NCBI RefSeq assembly: GCF_030678915.1
Contig: NZ_JAUUTZ010000025.1
Span: 1-64,000, forward strand
Direction of reading: 5' to 3'
DNA from: Paracoccus wurundjeri
GTDB lineage: Bacteria > Pseudomonadota > Alphaproteobacteria > Rhodobacterales > Rhodobacteraceae
DNA length: 64,000 bases
The notes below the pieces were generated by a model, which had not been told where the DNA came from, did not search any database, and saw only the letters and a list, made by a program, of their open reading frames with translations. Position numbers and translations under genes: made by a program. Positions 43,650-51,358 of this stretch are shown here, in pieces (the first letter of the stretch is position 1; each line of letters starts with the position of its first letter).

Positions 43650-44543
43650 TTGGCCGTGATTATGAAGACCGCTTACTCGGGAAGTTCAGTTGGTTCCGAG
43701 ATAACTAGCCCGGTCGGACGAGCTTTGGCGCATCTACGTCAAAAAAGTCCGCATGGCGCAGGAGACGTATCCTACCCAATCACGCTGAACTTCCATCCTG
43801 ATATTACCATTAATGGCGCCTTGGTTATTGACCTCATCGGCCGGCACGGAACCTATCGATCACAATTCGAGACAGGGACCAGCAGTGGTGGCCTCACTGC
43901 CTATGAAGGCGGAGAGCGTTGGAGTTGGGAAAGCCGGGTGTTCGGCGCCGCCTATGATAATGCTCATCCGTCGCTGCGACCGAAGTATGGGGCCCTGAAC
44001 TATCGCCATGACCCCGCCGGCGGCTCTCGCCGATTTGGCTCATGTCACCTTCGTCTAGCCTCGCACGTCCGCTCCCGAACCTCATTCTGCTATCCAGACA
44101 GTTATTGGGAGCCTCGGCACTATGCCGTCGATGACGTTCGTCCGCTCATCGTTCTCGCAGAGGAAAACGCATTAGACCTCGACCCATTGCTCGACAACTA
44201 TATCGAGGCGCATGTCCATGGCACGCTCAATGTGCCGGGAGATGTCGAGGCTGTCGTTCTTGACCCGTCTTTCAAGGACACCAGCATCGAAACAGCAGCA
44301 GCCTCGCTCGGGTGCGCGGTAGAGTGGCACGGCGGCTTTCGACTTTCTTTGGATTGTCTGGCCGACTGCGAAACATTCCGGGGTGCTGCTGTAGCCGATG
44401 CGATTACTCAAATCGCTGAGTGCGGCGTGGTGACACCGGTTGTAATATGGCGCGCTCGAGATCGTCTGCTCGACTATCAGATGGCTAAGTGGGTTTGGCA
44501 TTGCGTTGCACGATACGGGGGCGCTTCTCTCCCGGTGACCTGA
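43650..44543 (+). CDS. DUF3626 family protein
   Basis: A 297-aa protein with the DUF3626 pattern: PITLNFHPDITINGALVIDL (about 43-62), then GTYRSQFETGTSSGGLTAYE and YGALNYRHDPAGGSRRFGSC. The family is conserved but of unknown biochemical function; its Asp/His/Tyr-rich motifs suggest an enzyme, perhaps a toxin-like one. The start shown is TTG; the ATG at 43662 is an alternative. The hairpin at 44649-44675 lies downstream. Confidence 0.8.
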   Translation: MAVIMKTAYSGSSVGSEITSPVGRALAHLRQKSPHGAGDVSYPITLNFHPDITINGALVIDLIGRHGTYRSQFETGTSSGGLTAYEGGERWSWESRVFGAAYDNAHPSLRPKYGALNYRHDPAGGSRRFGSCHLRLASHVRSRTSFCYPDSYWEPRHYAVDDVRPLIVLAEENALDLDPLLDNYIEAHVHGTLNVPGDVEAVVLDPSFKDTSIETAAASLGCAVEWHGGFRLSLDCLADCETFRGAAVADAITQIAECGVVTPVVIWRARDRLLDYQMAKWVWHCVARYGGASLPVT

Positions 44544-44889
44544 GGCGCGTGCCAAGATCGATCCAATATGGCTGTTCCTGTATGATCGGTATCACGCGGC
44601 TCGTCTTCAGAAACTGCGGGACATTTCACCTTTGACCCGCTAAATTGGCCCCAGAGCAGACGCGCTGCTCTGGGGCGTCGAAACCCCTACCAGTGGCTGG
44701 TGCTGGCCAGGATGGCACCACACTCCTTGACCTTATGGTCGGGGAGCCCGTGGCGTATGTCCAGGGCTGCCCGCCTAAAGGCCACGGGGCCGTCTGGTAC
44801 GGTTTCGAACTCCCCGATCACCAGGGTGACAAGGATGGTTTGCGGGGGCGCACCGCGGACACCATCCAGCAAAAGAGGGAGGCAGGCCA
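44544..44889. other. Intergenic stretch with a strong hairpin
   Basis: A 346-bp gap. CCCCAGAGCAG (44649-44659) pairs perfectly with CTGCTCTGGGG (44665-44675) around ACGCG. It has no T-run, so it may be a factor-dependent terminator or a structured element. Open frames on both strands here (for example 44687-44890 minus) show no family features. Confidence 0.5.
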
Positions 44890-45177
44890 ATGCGTGTCAG
44901 ACCGGAACTCGATCCCGATGTCGAGGACGAAGCTCCCACCGGGCCTGACATCACGATCTACGACGAAGAGCATTTCGTGACCTATCTGCGCTTGCTCGAT
45001 GCCGACGCTGAGGGCGCAAGTTGGACCGAGGTGGCACAAATCGTGTTACATCGCGATCCCGCATCCGATGTCGTAGGAACACGCCGTTGCTGGGAAAGTC
45101 ACCTGGCCCGTGCACGATGGATGACGAAGATCGGCTACCGACGAATTCTCGAACAAGCGGTTGATGGGAAGCTGTAA
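44890..45177 (+). CDS. DUF2285 family protein (second copy)
   Basis: A 95-aa protein: DITIYDEEHFVTYLRLLDAD, ASWTEVAQIVLHRDPASDVV, then WESHLARARWMTKIGYRRIL. It is a stand-alone DUF2285-type domain, unlike the longer DUF6499-DUF2285 gene at 39079-39865. Such proteins look like DNA-binding regulators of ICE genes. Confidence 0.85.
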   Translation: MRVRPELDPDVEDEAPTGPDITIYDEEHFVTYLRLLDADAEGASWTEVAQIVLHRDPASDVVGTRRCWESHLARARWMTKIGYRRILEQAVDGKL

Positions 45178-45493
45178 CGGCGCGGCCTCTCCAGCGGCAC
45201 TTCGACCCCGTCGTCTGGCAGACAAAGGAATAGCTGGGATGGAGTGGAGAACGGAATGACAGGATTCGGGCCGTGAGAAAGCTCTCCTTAACTTGGTCAA
45301 CGAGCTTCGGCGGCAATGCGCTGCTAAACTGGTCGTTCGAGACCTTAAGGCGGATGCCCAAAACGCAGTAACTCGGCGCTAATCCGTAGCGTTAGAATTC
45401 GCTCCTCGTTGGCAGCGCGCCTGATTTCGCCTTCGGCAGAAAGTGGCCGAAGTGTAAAATTCCATGTTCGTTGTACCTAGCGTGCCCACTTCG
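45178..45493. other. Intergenic stretch, weak terminator-like repeat
   Basis: A 316-bp gap between the DUF2285 gene and the end of the ImmA/IrrE gene. CTTCGGC (45431-45437) pairs with GCCGAAG (45446-45452); there is no T-tract on the minus strand. No convincing gene. Confidence 0.4.
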
Positions 45494-46378
45494 TTATCGC
45501 CGAAAACGGGGTGTCCAGCTTTCGAGAAGGCTGTTTTCATCGTCTTCGTCGTCATCTGGATCGCCGTCCAGGCCGATGCTGCTTGAAGACAGAACTGTTA
45601 GGACCTTTCCATAGCGCCCCAAGCCGACGGATTCCTCAGATACTGCGGCGTGCGTTGTGCCGCCAAGCCAGTCCCGCACATCGGTCTCGTCACTCGATCG
45701 GCCCCCGGCAGCGACGCGGTCAGGGTCCGCTGCGAGCGTTGCTGTCGCGGTGCCCGTCGGCAGCGGTGTACCTTTGCGAATCCAGTCCAGTTTCGGCAGC
45801 GACTTCATGGCGTCCGACATGAAGCAGTAATCGATGATGCCGCCGGTGCTGACGATGACAGCGACGGCAGCATCGGACAGTTCCGCGAATCGAATGGCCG
45901 TTGCCGTGCGCGAGGTTACGCACAACTCGGCCATCTGGTCGATCGCATCCAGGCCGGGATCGAACCGGTCCATCGCTTTGCGAAATGGCGTTTCTGGCAT
46001 CAGAAGCCCGGCAGCGAAATGATCCGCCTCCAGCTCATAAGGGTCGTTGGTCACGAATCCGGCACGCGAGACATGGATACCGTCTTTGATGACCTGGTCG
46101 ATATGCCCCGGCAGGAAGTAATGGCCGAGTTCATGGCTGACGCTAAAGCGTTGAAAGCCGTGGCTGGGAATATGGGTGGCAAAGATGATGCCGAAATCAT
46201 TACCGTGCCGCAGCAGCATCCCGGATACGCCCTCATGTTCCGCGGGCTTGCCCTGGACCACGATGTCACGGCTCTCCGCGATCGCGAAAGGATCGACCGG
46301 CAGCGTTGAAATGCCCTCATCCCGGAGGAATGCTTCCGCTGTCTGCCGGGCCAGTTTCAGGTTGAATATCCGACTCAC
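45494..46378 (-). CDS. ImmA/IrrE metallopeptidase, CapP-like
   Basis: A 294-aa COG2856-type protein. The zinc site is SVSHELGHYFLPGHID (about 78-93, HELGH), and the downstream acidic YELEADHFAAGLLMPETPF (third ligand in the ExxxD-type helix) completes the gluzincin-like core. Such peptidases cleave XRE-type repressors after DNA damage. It overlaps the XRE repressor gene (ATGA) and lies divergently from a CBASS operon. That matches the CapH-CapP switch known to control some CBASS systems, so it probably cuts the adjacent repressor. The C-terminal part is acidic and Asp/Glu-rich. Confidence 0.9.
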   Translation of the reverse strand: MSRIFNLKLARQTAEAFLRDEGISTLPVDPFAIAESRDIVVQGKPAEHEGVSGMLLRHGNDFGIIFATHIPSHGFQRFSVSHELGHYFLPGHIDQVIKDGIHVSRAGFVTNDPYELEADHFAAGLLMPETPFRKAMDRFDPGLDAIDQMAELCVTSRTATAIRFAELSDAAVAVIVSTGGIIDYCFMSDAMKSLPKLDWIRKGTPLPTGTATATLAADPDRVAAGGRSSDETDVRDWLGGTTHAAVSEESVGLGRYGKVLTVLSSSSIGLDGDPDDDEDDENSLLESWTPRFRR

Positions 46379-46728
46379 GGGTCCTTGTCCTTCTTCGCGT
46401 TGCGCTTGGCGAGCATCTCCAGAAAGTCCTTGGCGATCTCGCGATCGCTGCCGGTCAGCTTGCCGATGTCGCGGAAAAGGGGGTCGCCCGCCTGCGCCAG
46501 TTCCGGGCTGTCCACGCGCCCCAGCAGATAGTCCGTGGTAATCTCCAGCGCATTGGCGAGTCGCCGCAGCGAATCAAAGGACGGCTTACGGCCGGTCTCG
46601 AAATGGGCGATGGAGCTGGCCGGCATGCCGGCGCGCGCGCCAAGCTGCTCTTGGCTGTAACCCCTTAATTCGCGGGCACTTTTCAACCTTTCGCGGAAAA
46701 TATCGCTGGGGCTTTCACTATCGGTCAT
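46375..46728 (-). CDS. XRE-family repressor, CapH-like
   Basis: A 117-aa HTH_3 protein: FRERLKSARELRGYSQEQLG, ARAGMPASSIAHFETGRKPS, then LANALEITTDYLLGRV (about 10-75). A C-terminal helical segment (KLTGSDREIAKDFLEMLAKR) may dimerise or hold the cleavage site. I chose the ATG at 46726-46728. The frame to 46839 runs through the operator. Divergent from the CD-NTase gene, it is the probable repressor of the CBASS operon. Confidence 0.9.
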   Translation of the reverse strand: MTDSESPSDIFRERLKSARELRGYSQEQLGARAGMPASSIAHFETGRKPSFDSLRRLANALEITTDYLLGRVDSPELAQAGDPLFRDIGKLTGSDREIAKDFLEMLAKRNAKKDKDP

Positions 46729-46859
46729 GTCTTCTCCGTCATGATAAACTTGACGCCCGTTGATCGGCGTCCTATTTTTATAGACATGTATCTCATGTCT
46801 TTTCCGACATGGGCAAGCTAAATCCCGGCGGCCCGCCACTCCAGAAGGAAATTAAAGAC
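46729..46859 (+). promoter_or_regulatory. Divergent promoter and operator of the CBASS locus
   Basis: A promoter for the CD-NTase gene is readable: TTGACG (46750-46755), 17 bases, TATTTT (46773-46778). Directly downstream is a perfect inverted repeat, AGACATG-TATCT-CATGTCT (46782-46800). Further half-sites are CATGTCT at 46726-46732 over the repressor start codon, GACATG at 46806-46811 and AGACATG at 46857-46863. Repressor binding would block both directions. Confidence 0.65.
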
Positions 46860-48158
46860 ATGTCCGCACCGGACCCTTTTCATAAGACTGACGCCCTCGA
46901 TGAGGTGCTTCTCGATGTGGCGGCGCTGATCGAACTCAGCCCGCACGACCGCAAGGTCGCCGAAAACCGCTACCGCCGCCTCAAGACCCATCTTGAGCGC
47001 CGCGGCAGCTCCCTCGCGCCGTATCTGATCGACGGCGTCAGCCTGATTTATGCGCAGGGCTCGATCGCCACGAGCACGACCATCCTCAGCGGGACGGATG
47101 ACGACCGCTTCGACGTTGATGCCATCGTCGAGATCGACGTGCCCGCCGACTGGGACAACAGCCGGGCGCTCGACATTCTGGAAGAGTCGTTGCAGGGATT
47201 TCCGGGCGTCAACAAGATCGTGCGCTGCACCCGCTGCGTACAGCTCCAGTTTCCGTTCATGCACATGGACGTCACGATCCTCGACCGGCGGCAGCGCCTC
47301 GCTGTAGAGAGGGCCGGCGAAATCTTCCATGCCCCCGACACCGGTCTAGCGTTGCGGGTGCCGTCCAACCCGTGGGGATTCACCAGCTGGTTCCGGGGTC
47401 AGGTAGGCGTCGGTCAGGAACTCTTCGCGGAGGCTCTGCGGCGCCACCGCGGCGCCATTTCCAAAAATCGTTTGCACTATCTCGACGAGCAGGAACGGCT
47501 GGTCGTCGCCAAGGCCGAGCAGCACGAGTTGCCGCCCGTCATCCCCAGCGCGATCGACGCGCAGGAGGCCGTCGCGCTCAAGCTGCTGAAGCGGTACCTC
47601 AACCTGCACTACGAGGATTTGCCCCTGTCGCGGCCGCCTTCCATCTACCTGACCAAGCGCGCCGGCTGCGTAGGGTACATCCCGCTCGGCCTCACCGCGC
47701 AGCTCTATGCCTTGGCCGACAGCACGGCCAAGATCATGCGCCAGCATCTTGCGGACGACACTCGCCCGCGCGAAGAAAACCCCTCCTATCCGCCGGACCG
47801 CATCAATGACCGTTGGCCGCGGCCCGATGCCCCCGGCCTTGCCGACATGAAGGCGCTGGCCGAAGCACTTGAGCACCTTGCGGCACGGCTGGAATTCATG
47901 GCGAGGGCGTCGCTGACCGATATCGCCAACACGATCGACGAGTTGTTCGGCGAGCGGATCGGCAGGGAACAGCGTGCCATCCTGATGGAGCGCTACGACC
48001 GCCGGGACCGGGTGGAGCCGGTGCTTTCCGCGCCGCGCACCGGCGGCATCTATGCCCCGGCCGTCGTTGCCGCGCCGGAGCGTTTGCGTGAGGTGCCGCG
48101 CCACAATTTCCATCCCTTCATTCTCGGTGCACCGACGGACGACCCGGATGAAGACTGA
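46860..48158 (+). CDS. CD-NTase (cGAS/DncV-like nucleotidyltransferase)
   Basis: A 432-aa signal synthase. The polymerase-beta-like active site is AQGSIATSTTI (Gly67-Ser68), then DDDRFDVDAIVEIDV (Asp85 and Asp87) and MHMDVTIL (third Asp at 137). A helical C-terminal region follows. CD-NTases make cyclic oligonucleotides on infection that activate a neighbouring effector. I chose the ATG at 46860 (MSAPDPF) because AGAAGGA lies about ten bases upstream; the in-frame ATG at 46809 has no ribosome site and sits in the operator region. First gene of a three-gene CBASS operon; which nucleotide it makes cannot be read. Confidence 0.92.
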   Translation: MSAPDPFHKTDALDEVLLDVAALIELSPHDRKVAENRYRRLKTHLERRGSSLAPYLIDGVSLIYAQGSIATSTTILSGTDDDRFDVDAIVEIDVPADWDNSRALDILEESLQGFPGVNKIVRCTRCVQLQFPFMHMDVTILDRRQRLAVERAGEIFHAPDTGLALRVPSNPWGFTSWFRGQVGVGQELFAEALRRHRGAISKNRLHYLDEQERLVVAKAEQHELPPVIPSAIDAQEAVALKLLKRYLNLHYEDLPLSRPPSIYLTKRAGCVGYIPLGLTAQLYALADSTAKIMRQHLADDTRPREENPSYPPDRINDRWPRPDAPGLADMKALAEALEHLAARLEFMARASLTDIANTIDELFGERIGREQRAILMERYDRRDRVEPVLSAPRTGGIYAPAVVAAPERLREVPRHNFHPFILGAPTDDPDED

Positions 48159-48642
48159 CGGGGCGCGCTCGCCCAATGCCCAGCTCAAGGCGATGGCCGC
48201 CCAGTGGCCGGACTTCCAGGGCCGGAGACTGGGGGATGGCACATTGGCATGGCGGGGGCCGCTGCGGCCCAAAGCCCGGCTGTATGAAGTGTTCCTCTTC
48301 TGGAAGCCGGGCGCGATGACGCTGCCCTATGTCATGGTCATCGATCCGCCGCTGGAGCCGCGGCCGGGCGGCACTTTCGCTGAAATCCCGCACCTGATCT
48401 ACGATGCGAACGATCCCCCCAGCTCCGGCCTGTGCCTGTTTGATCCCGAGGGCGGCGAGTGGTCCGCCGCGCGCCTGATCGCGGAGACGACTATCCACTG
48501 GACCGCCGAATGGCTCGCCTATTACGAGCTGTGGCACCTGACGGGCGAATGGCTCGCGTCCGGCGTCGGCTACGAAAGCGTAGCGCGCATGCACGCCGCC
48601 GACGCGCAGATCATCCGGGAGGTGAAGGCCGATGTTCACTGA
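48148..48642 (+). CDS. Stand-alone E2-like protein of short type II CBASS
   Basis: A 164-aa protein with the fold pattern of ubiquitin E2-like CBASS proteins: PYVMVIDPPLEPRPG, then IPHLIYDANDPPSSGLCLFD with the candidate catalytic Cys96, then a Trp-rich helix (TTIHWTAEWLAYYELWHLTG). In type II CBASS, E2-containing proteins (Cap2) attach the CD-NTase C terminus to targets and prime it. Here there is no E1 or JAB partner, the short form. The ATG (48148) lies inside the end of the CD-NTase gene, and its stop overlaps the phospholipase start. Confidence 0.88.
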   Translation: MKTDGARSPNAQLKAMAAQWPDFQGRRLGDGTLAWRGPLRPKARLYEVFLFWKPGAMTLPYVMVIDPPLEPRPGGTFAEIPHLIYDANDPPSSGLCLFDPEGGEWSAARLIAETTIHWTAEWLAYYELWHLTGEWLASGVGYESVARMHAADAQIIREVKADVH

Positions 48643-49663
48643 CCGCCGCGCCAACAGCCTGCCGACCCGCCGCGCGCGCCAGCCTTGGCCGTCGGACAGG
48701 CCGTTCAAAATCCTCTCGCTCGACGGTGGCGGGATCAGGGGCATCTACACCGCCGAAATCCTGCGGCGTTGTGAAGAGAATTTCTGCGATGGCGCGCCGC
48801 TGGCTCAGTATTTCGACATGATCGCCGGCACATCGACCGGCGGCATCATCGCCCTCGGCCTGGGACTGGGTATTCCGACCGCCGAGATCAAGGGGTTTTA
48901 CCACGATGACGGTCGGAAGATATTTCCGCCGCTGCCGGGTGGATGGATCGGCCGGGTCCGCCGGTTCCTGCGATCCCTCAACGGCCCGAAGCTGGTTCAT
49001 GAAGAGCTGGAAGAGGCCCTGAAGCGCCGGTTCACCGATCATCTTCTCGGCGACTCCATGACCCGGCTGGTCATTCCGGCCTTCATGATGCCGAAGACTG
49101 AAATCGCCGTTTTCAAGACCGATCATCACAGGGACTTCAGGAACGATCACGCGACCCCGATGTGGAAAGTGGCGCGAGCAACTTCAGCAGCGCCCACCTA
49201 CCTCAAGGGGCTTGAGCACGAAGAGAGCGGTCGGATTTTCATCGACGGCGGCGTATGGGCCAACAATCCGATTATGGTCGCGCTCGTCGATGCCATCACT
49301 GCCTACGCCATAGGTTTTGACCAAGTGGAGATTTTCAGCATCGGCACCGGCAATGCGCCCTTCGCACTGCGCAAGCCCGACGTGTTCCGGGGGCTGATCG
49401 CGTGGCGGGAGGCGATCAAGGCGGCGATGTTCCTGACCACCGACAACGCGACCGCCCAGGCGAAGTTGTTGCTCGGGCCTGACCGCTGCCTGCGTATCGA
49501 GCCCGACGAATCCGATACGGCGATCGAGATGGACGACTATGACGAAGCGTTTGCCCGCCTGCCGGACCGGGCTGCGGAGCATTTTGAAAGCAGGCGCACC
49601 GAGATTTCCTCCTTCTTCCGGAATAGGGTGTTGCCGCGGGAGAAGCATTTTTCCGGGAAGTAG
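48632..49663 (+). CDS. capV: CapV-like patatin phospholipase (CBASS effector)
   Basis: A 343-aa patatin-like phospholipase. The oxyanion motif is LSLDGGGIRGIY (about 28-39), the nucleophile elbow is IAGTSTGGII with Ser68, and the dyad Asp is in FIDGGVWANNP (about 204). CapV enzymes degrade the inner membrane when bound by the cyclic nucleotide, killing the infected cell. It overlaps the E2 gene by 11 bases. The symbol rests on its place in the operon and the patatin motifs. Confidence 0.92.
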   Translation: MFTDRRANSLPTRRARQPWPSDRPFKILSLDGGGIRGIYTAEILRRCEENFCDGAPLAQYFDMIAGTSTGGIIALGLGLGIPTAEIKGFYHDDGRKIFPPLPGGWIGRVRRFLRSLNGPKLVHEELEEALKRRFTDHLLGDSMTRLVIPAFMMPKTEIAVFKTDHHRDFRNDHATPMWKVARATSAAPTYLKGLEHEESGRIFIDGGVWANNPIMVALVDAITAYAIGFDQVEIFSIGTGNAPFALRKPDVFRGLIAWREAIKAAMFLTTDNATAQAKLLLGPDRCLRIEPDESDTAIEMDDYDEAFARLPDRAAEHFESRRTEISSFFRNRVLPREKHFSGK

Positions 49664-49689
49664 CCTATCCGTGTGTGTCTGCGGACTTG

Positions 49690-50000
49690 GGGTCGCACCC
49701 GGCGCCCGACATGCCGACCTGAAGGTCCGCTTCTTCCTGAACGATCAGGACCGGCTTGGACACATGCTCCGCCAGCCGGACTGGATCCAGAGAGAACGCG
49801 CTGATGAGGGGGTCTTGAATGGCGGGTGCGGACAATGGCATCAGAGGCGCGGGCAGATCGGTTGCGTCAACCCGGTTACCGCCGCGAGGGCATCGATAGC
49901 CGCGTCGGCTTGCGGCAGAAGCGGGGCGTTGGCCGGATTGGCATGGAGCTGCCCCCTCAGCACCTCCCCGAGCGGGTGGCCGTGGGTCGCGACGAGGATC
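49690..50000 (-). pseudogene. Decayed alpha/beta-hydrolase fragment
   Basis: Translating the minus strand across two frames gives LILVATHGHPLGEVLRGQLH and ANPANAPLLPQADAAIDALA (about 49880-50000). After a shift near 49870 it continues with NRVDATDLPAPLMPLSAPAI, then FSLDPVRLAEHVSKPVLIVQ and EEADLQVGM (to about 49700). This is the order and spacing of a C-terminal alpha/beta-hydrolase (GHPLG, ANPANAPLL, PVLIVQGxxDLQV). The catalytic Ser region is missing and the frame is broken, so it is a remnant. Confidence 0.55.
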
Positions 50001-50377
50001 AGTCAGCAGATGGCATGGCCCCTGCCTGCAAGATATGCATCAAAACCTATTAACCTTACAAATCCTCACAAAAAGGCTGGGCTCTTGGCCTTTTTCAACC
50101 GCGAGTCTTTGTCACAATGACGAAGGCACCCGCGATCTGACTTGAAGCAACCGCCGTGCGCAACCGTTACGAGCGCAGGTAACGCAACGCGAGAATTGCC
50201 TCGCCTAACTTGTCGTTGCCGATCTCCACTGCAGCATACTCTCCAAATTGCGGCCAGTCCTTATTGTACGCTATTATATCCTATACGCCGCACGGCTGCA
50301 TTGGGGGACTTTCTTTTCATGCGCGAACGGTTCTTCGATGGTCCCTGCCCCTTCCGGGCATGGGATTTCTGGAGACG
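50001..50377. other. Non-coding stretch after CBASS remnant
   Basis: A 377-bp stretch between the hydrolase remnant and the small gene at 50378. It is locally AT-richer than its surroundings (50080-50300). No supported gene; overlapping short plus-strand frames start here but lack ribosome sites. Confidence 0.4.
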
Positions 50378-50575
50378 ATGGCGCTCAAACGCGACAGGAT
50401 CAGCATCGAGGTCATAGGGCCGGAAGCGGGCCGGAGCGATCCTGCGCGCGCCGATGCAGCCATCCGCTCCCTCGCCCAGCTGATCGGCCGCCAGATCGCC
50501 CGCGAGCAGTTCGAGCGCAAGATCGCGCTGGAACGCAGGGCGCAGAAGAAGCTTCTGGCAGGCGAGGATGCGTGA
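50378..50575 (+). CDS. Small charged 65-aa protein
   Basis: It starts MALKRDRISIEVIGPEAGRS and ends in a highly charged helix (IAREQFERKIALERRAQKKL). The ATG at 50378 follows GGAGACG. No known family is recognised, but a small protein of this kind upstream of the toxin-antitoxin pair and recombinase suggests a linked module. Confidence 0.6.
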   Translation: MALKRDRISIEVIGPEAGRSDPARADAAIRSLAQLIGRQIAREQFERKIALERRAQKKLLAGEDA

Positions 50576-50595
50576 TCCCGGCCTTGTAAAAACAC

Positions 50596-50613
50596 GAATT
50601 ACACGTATAATTC
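50596..50613 (+). promoter_or_regulatory. Promoter-operator of the toxin-antitoxin pair
   Basis: A -35-like TTGTAA (50584-50589) and -10 TATAAT (50606-50611) with 16 bases between. The -10 is covered by an inverted repeat, GAATTA-CACGTA-TAATTC (50596-50613), as expected for antitoxin autorepression. Confidence 0.5.
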
Positions 50614-50641
50614 AGGTGCCCCAAGCTAAAGGATGCCTGCC

Positions 50642-50896
50642 ATGCCGACAGTCGGTTCCCTCGAATTCCAGCGCAAGTTCGGAGAGTTCCAGCATCAGGC
50701 GCAGCGCGAGCCGGTGGAGATCACCCGGCACGGGCGGCGCGAGTTCGTGCTGATGTCCGCCGACCACTACGACTGGCTCCGCGCCGCCGCGCAGCGTACG
50801 CACCGCTCGGCGGACGCCGCCGATGTGGTGATCGACGCCGTTGAACGGGCCGAGATGGACCCGGAACACGCCCATCTCGACGACCTGCTGAAGTAA
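50642..50896 (+). CDS. Phd/YefM-type antitoxin
   Basis: An 84-aa antitoxin: VGSLEFQRKFGEFQHQAQRE, PVEITRHGRREFVLMSADHY. This is the beta-rich Phd/YefM DNA-binding fold, followed by an acidic C-terminal arm for toxin binding. I chose the ATG at 50642 with AAAGGA eight bases upstream. An alternative ATG at 50633 overlaps that site. The toxin gene starts ten bases after its stop. Confidence 0.85.
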   Translation: MPTVGSLEFQRKFGEFQHQAQREPVEITRHGRREFVLMSADHYDWLRAAAQRTHRSADAADVVIDAVERAEMDPEHAHLDDLLK

Positions 50897-50906
50897 GGTC
50901 GGCGAC

Positions 50907-51332
50907 GTGGCGATCCCTGAACCGAAGCCCGGCCTTGTCATCCGCTACGATTACCTCTGGACGCATGAGGCTGCCGCCGGCCAGGATCAAGGCAAGGACC
51001 GTCCGGCCTGCCTCGTCGCCGCGACCGATGCCCTTGTTCGCCCGCGCCATGTGGTGCTGCTGCCGATCACCCACACGCCGCCCTCCGGCGAAACGTTCGG
51101 CATCGAGATCCCGGCGAAGGTCAAGCAGGCCATCGGCCTCGACGACGCGCCGAGTTGGGTGATCGTCTCGGAACACAATATCGACGAATGGCCCAATGGC
51201 GGGCTGTCGCCTGTTCCCGGCAGGCGGGGCGCGTTCGCCTATGGCTTCATTCCGCCGGGGCTGTTTGCGAAGATCAGGGCCAGCTTCCTCGAACTGGCCC
51301 GCGCGAAGAAGAGCGGCGCGGTGCGCCGCTGA
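50907..51332 (+). CDS. PemK/MazF-like toxin
   Basis: A 141-aa protein: KPGLVIRYDYLWTHEAAAGQ, then GKDRPACLVAATDALVRPRH and VVLLPITHTPP. This resembles the PemK/MazF beta-barrel (PGxV..., KxRPxLV..., LPIT). MazF-type toxins are mRNA endonucleases. The start is GTG. The partner antitoxin is directly upstream, and the recombinase follows 26 bases after its stop. Confidence 0.8.
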   Translation: MAIPEPKPGLVIRYDYLWTHEAAAGQDQGKDRPACLVAATDALVRPRHVVLLPITHTPPSGETFGIEIPAKVKQAIGLDDAPSWVIVSEHNIDEWPNGGLSPVPGRRGAFAYGFIPPGLFAKIRASFLELARAKKSGAVRR

Positions 51333-51358
51333 CCATGGAGTTTTAAAAGGACCGGCCG

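Noticed and set aside
44687..44890. 67-aa minus-strand frame
   Set aside because: No ribosome site, no family resemblance, and it lies opposite an equally unsupported plus-strand frame.
46809..46859. Upstream ATG for the CD-NTase
   Set aside because: It lacks a ribosome site and lies only about 25 bases after the predicted transcription start within operator half-sites; the ATG at 46860 has AGAAGGA.
49826..50053. 75-aa plus-strand frame
   Set aside because: The region reads better as a decayed hydrolase on the minus strand.
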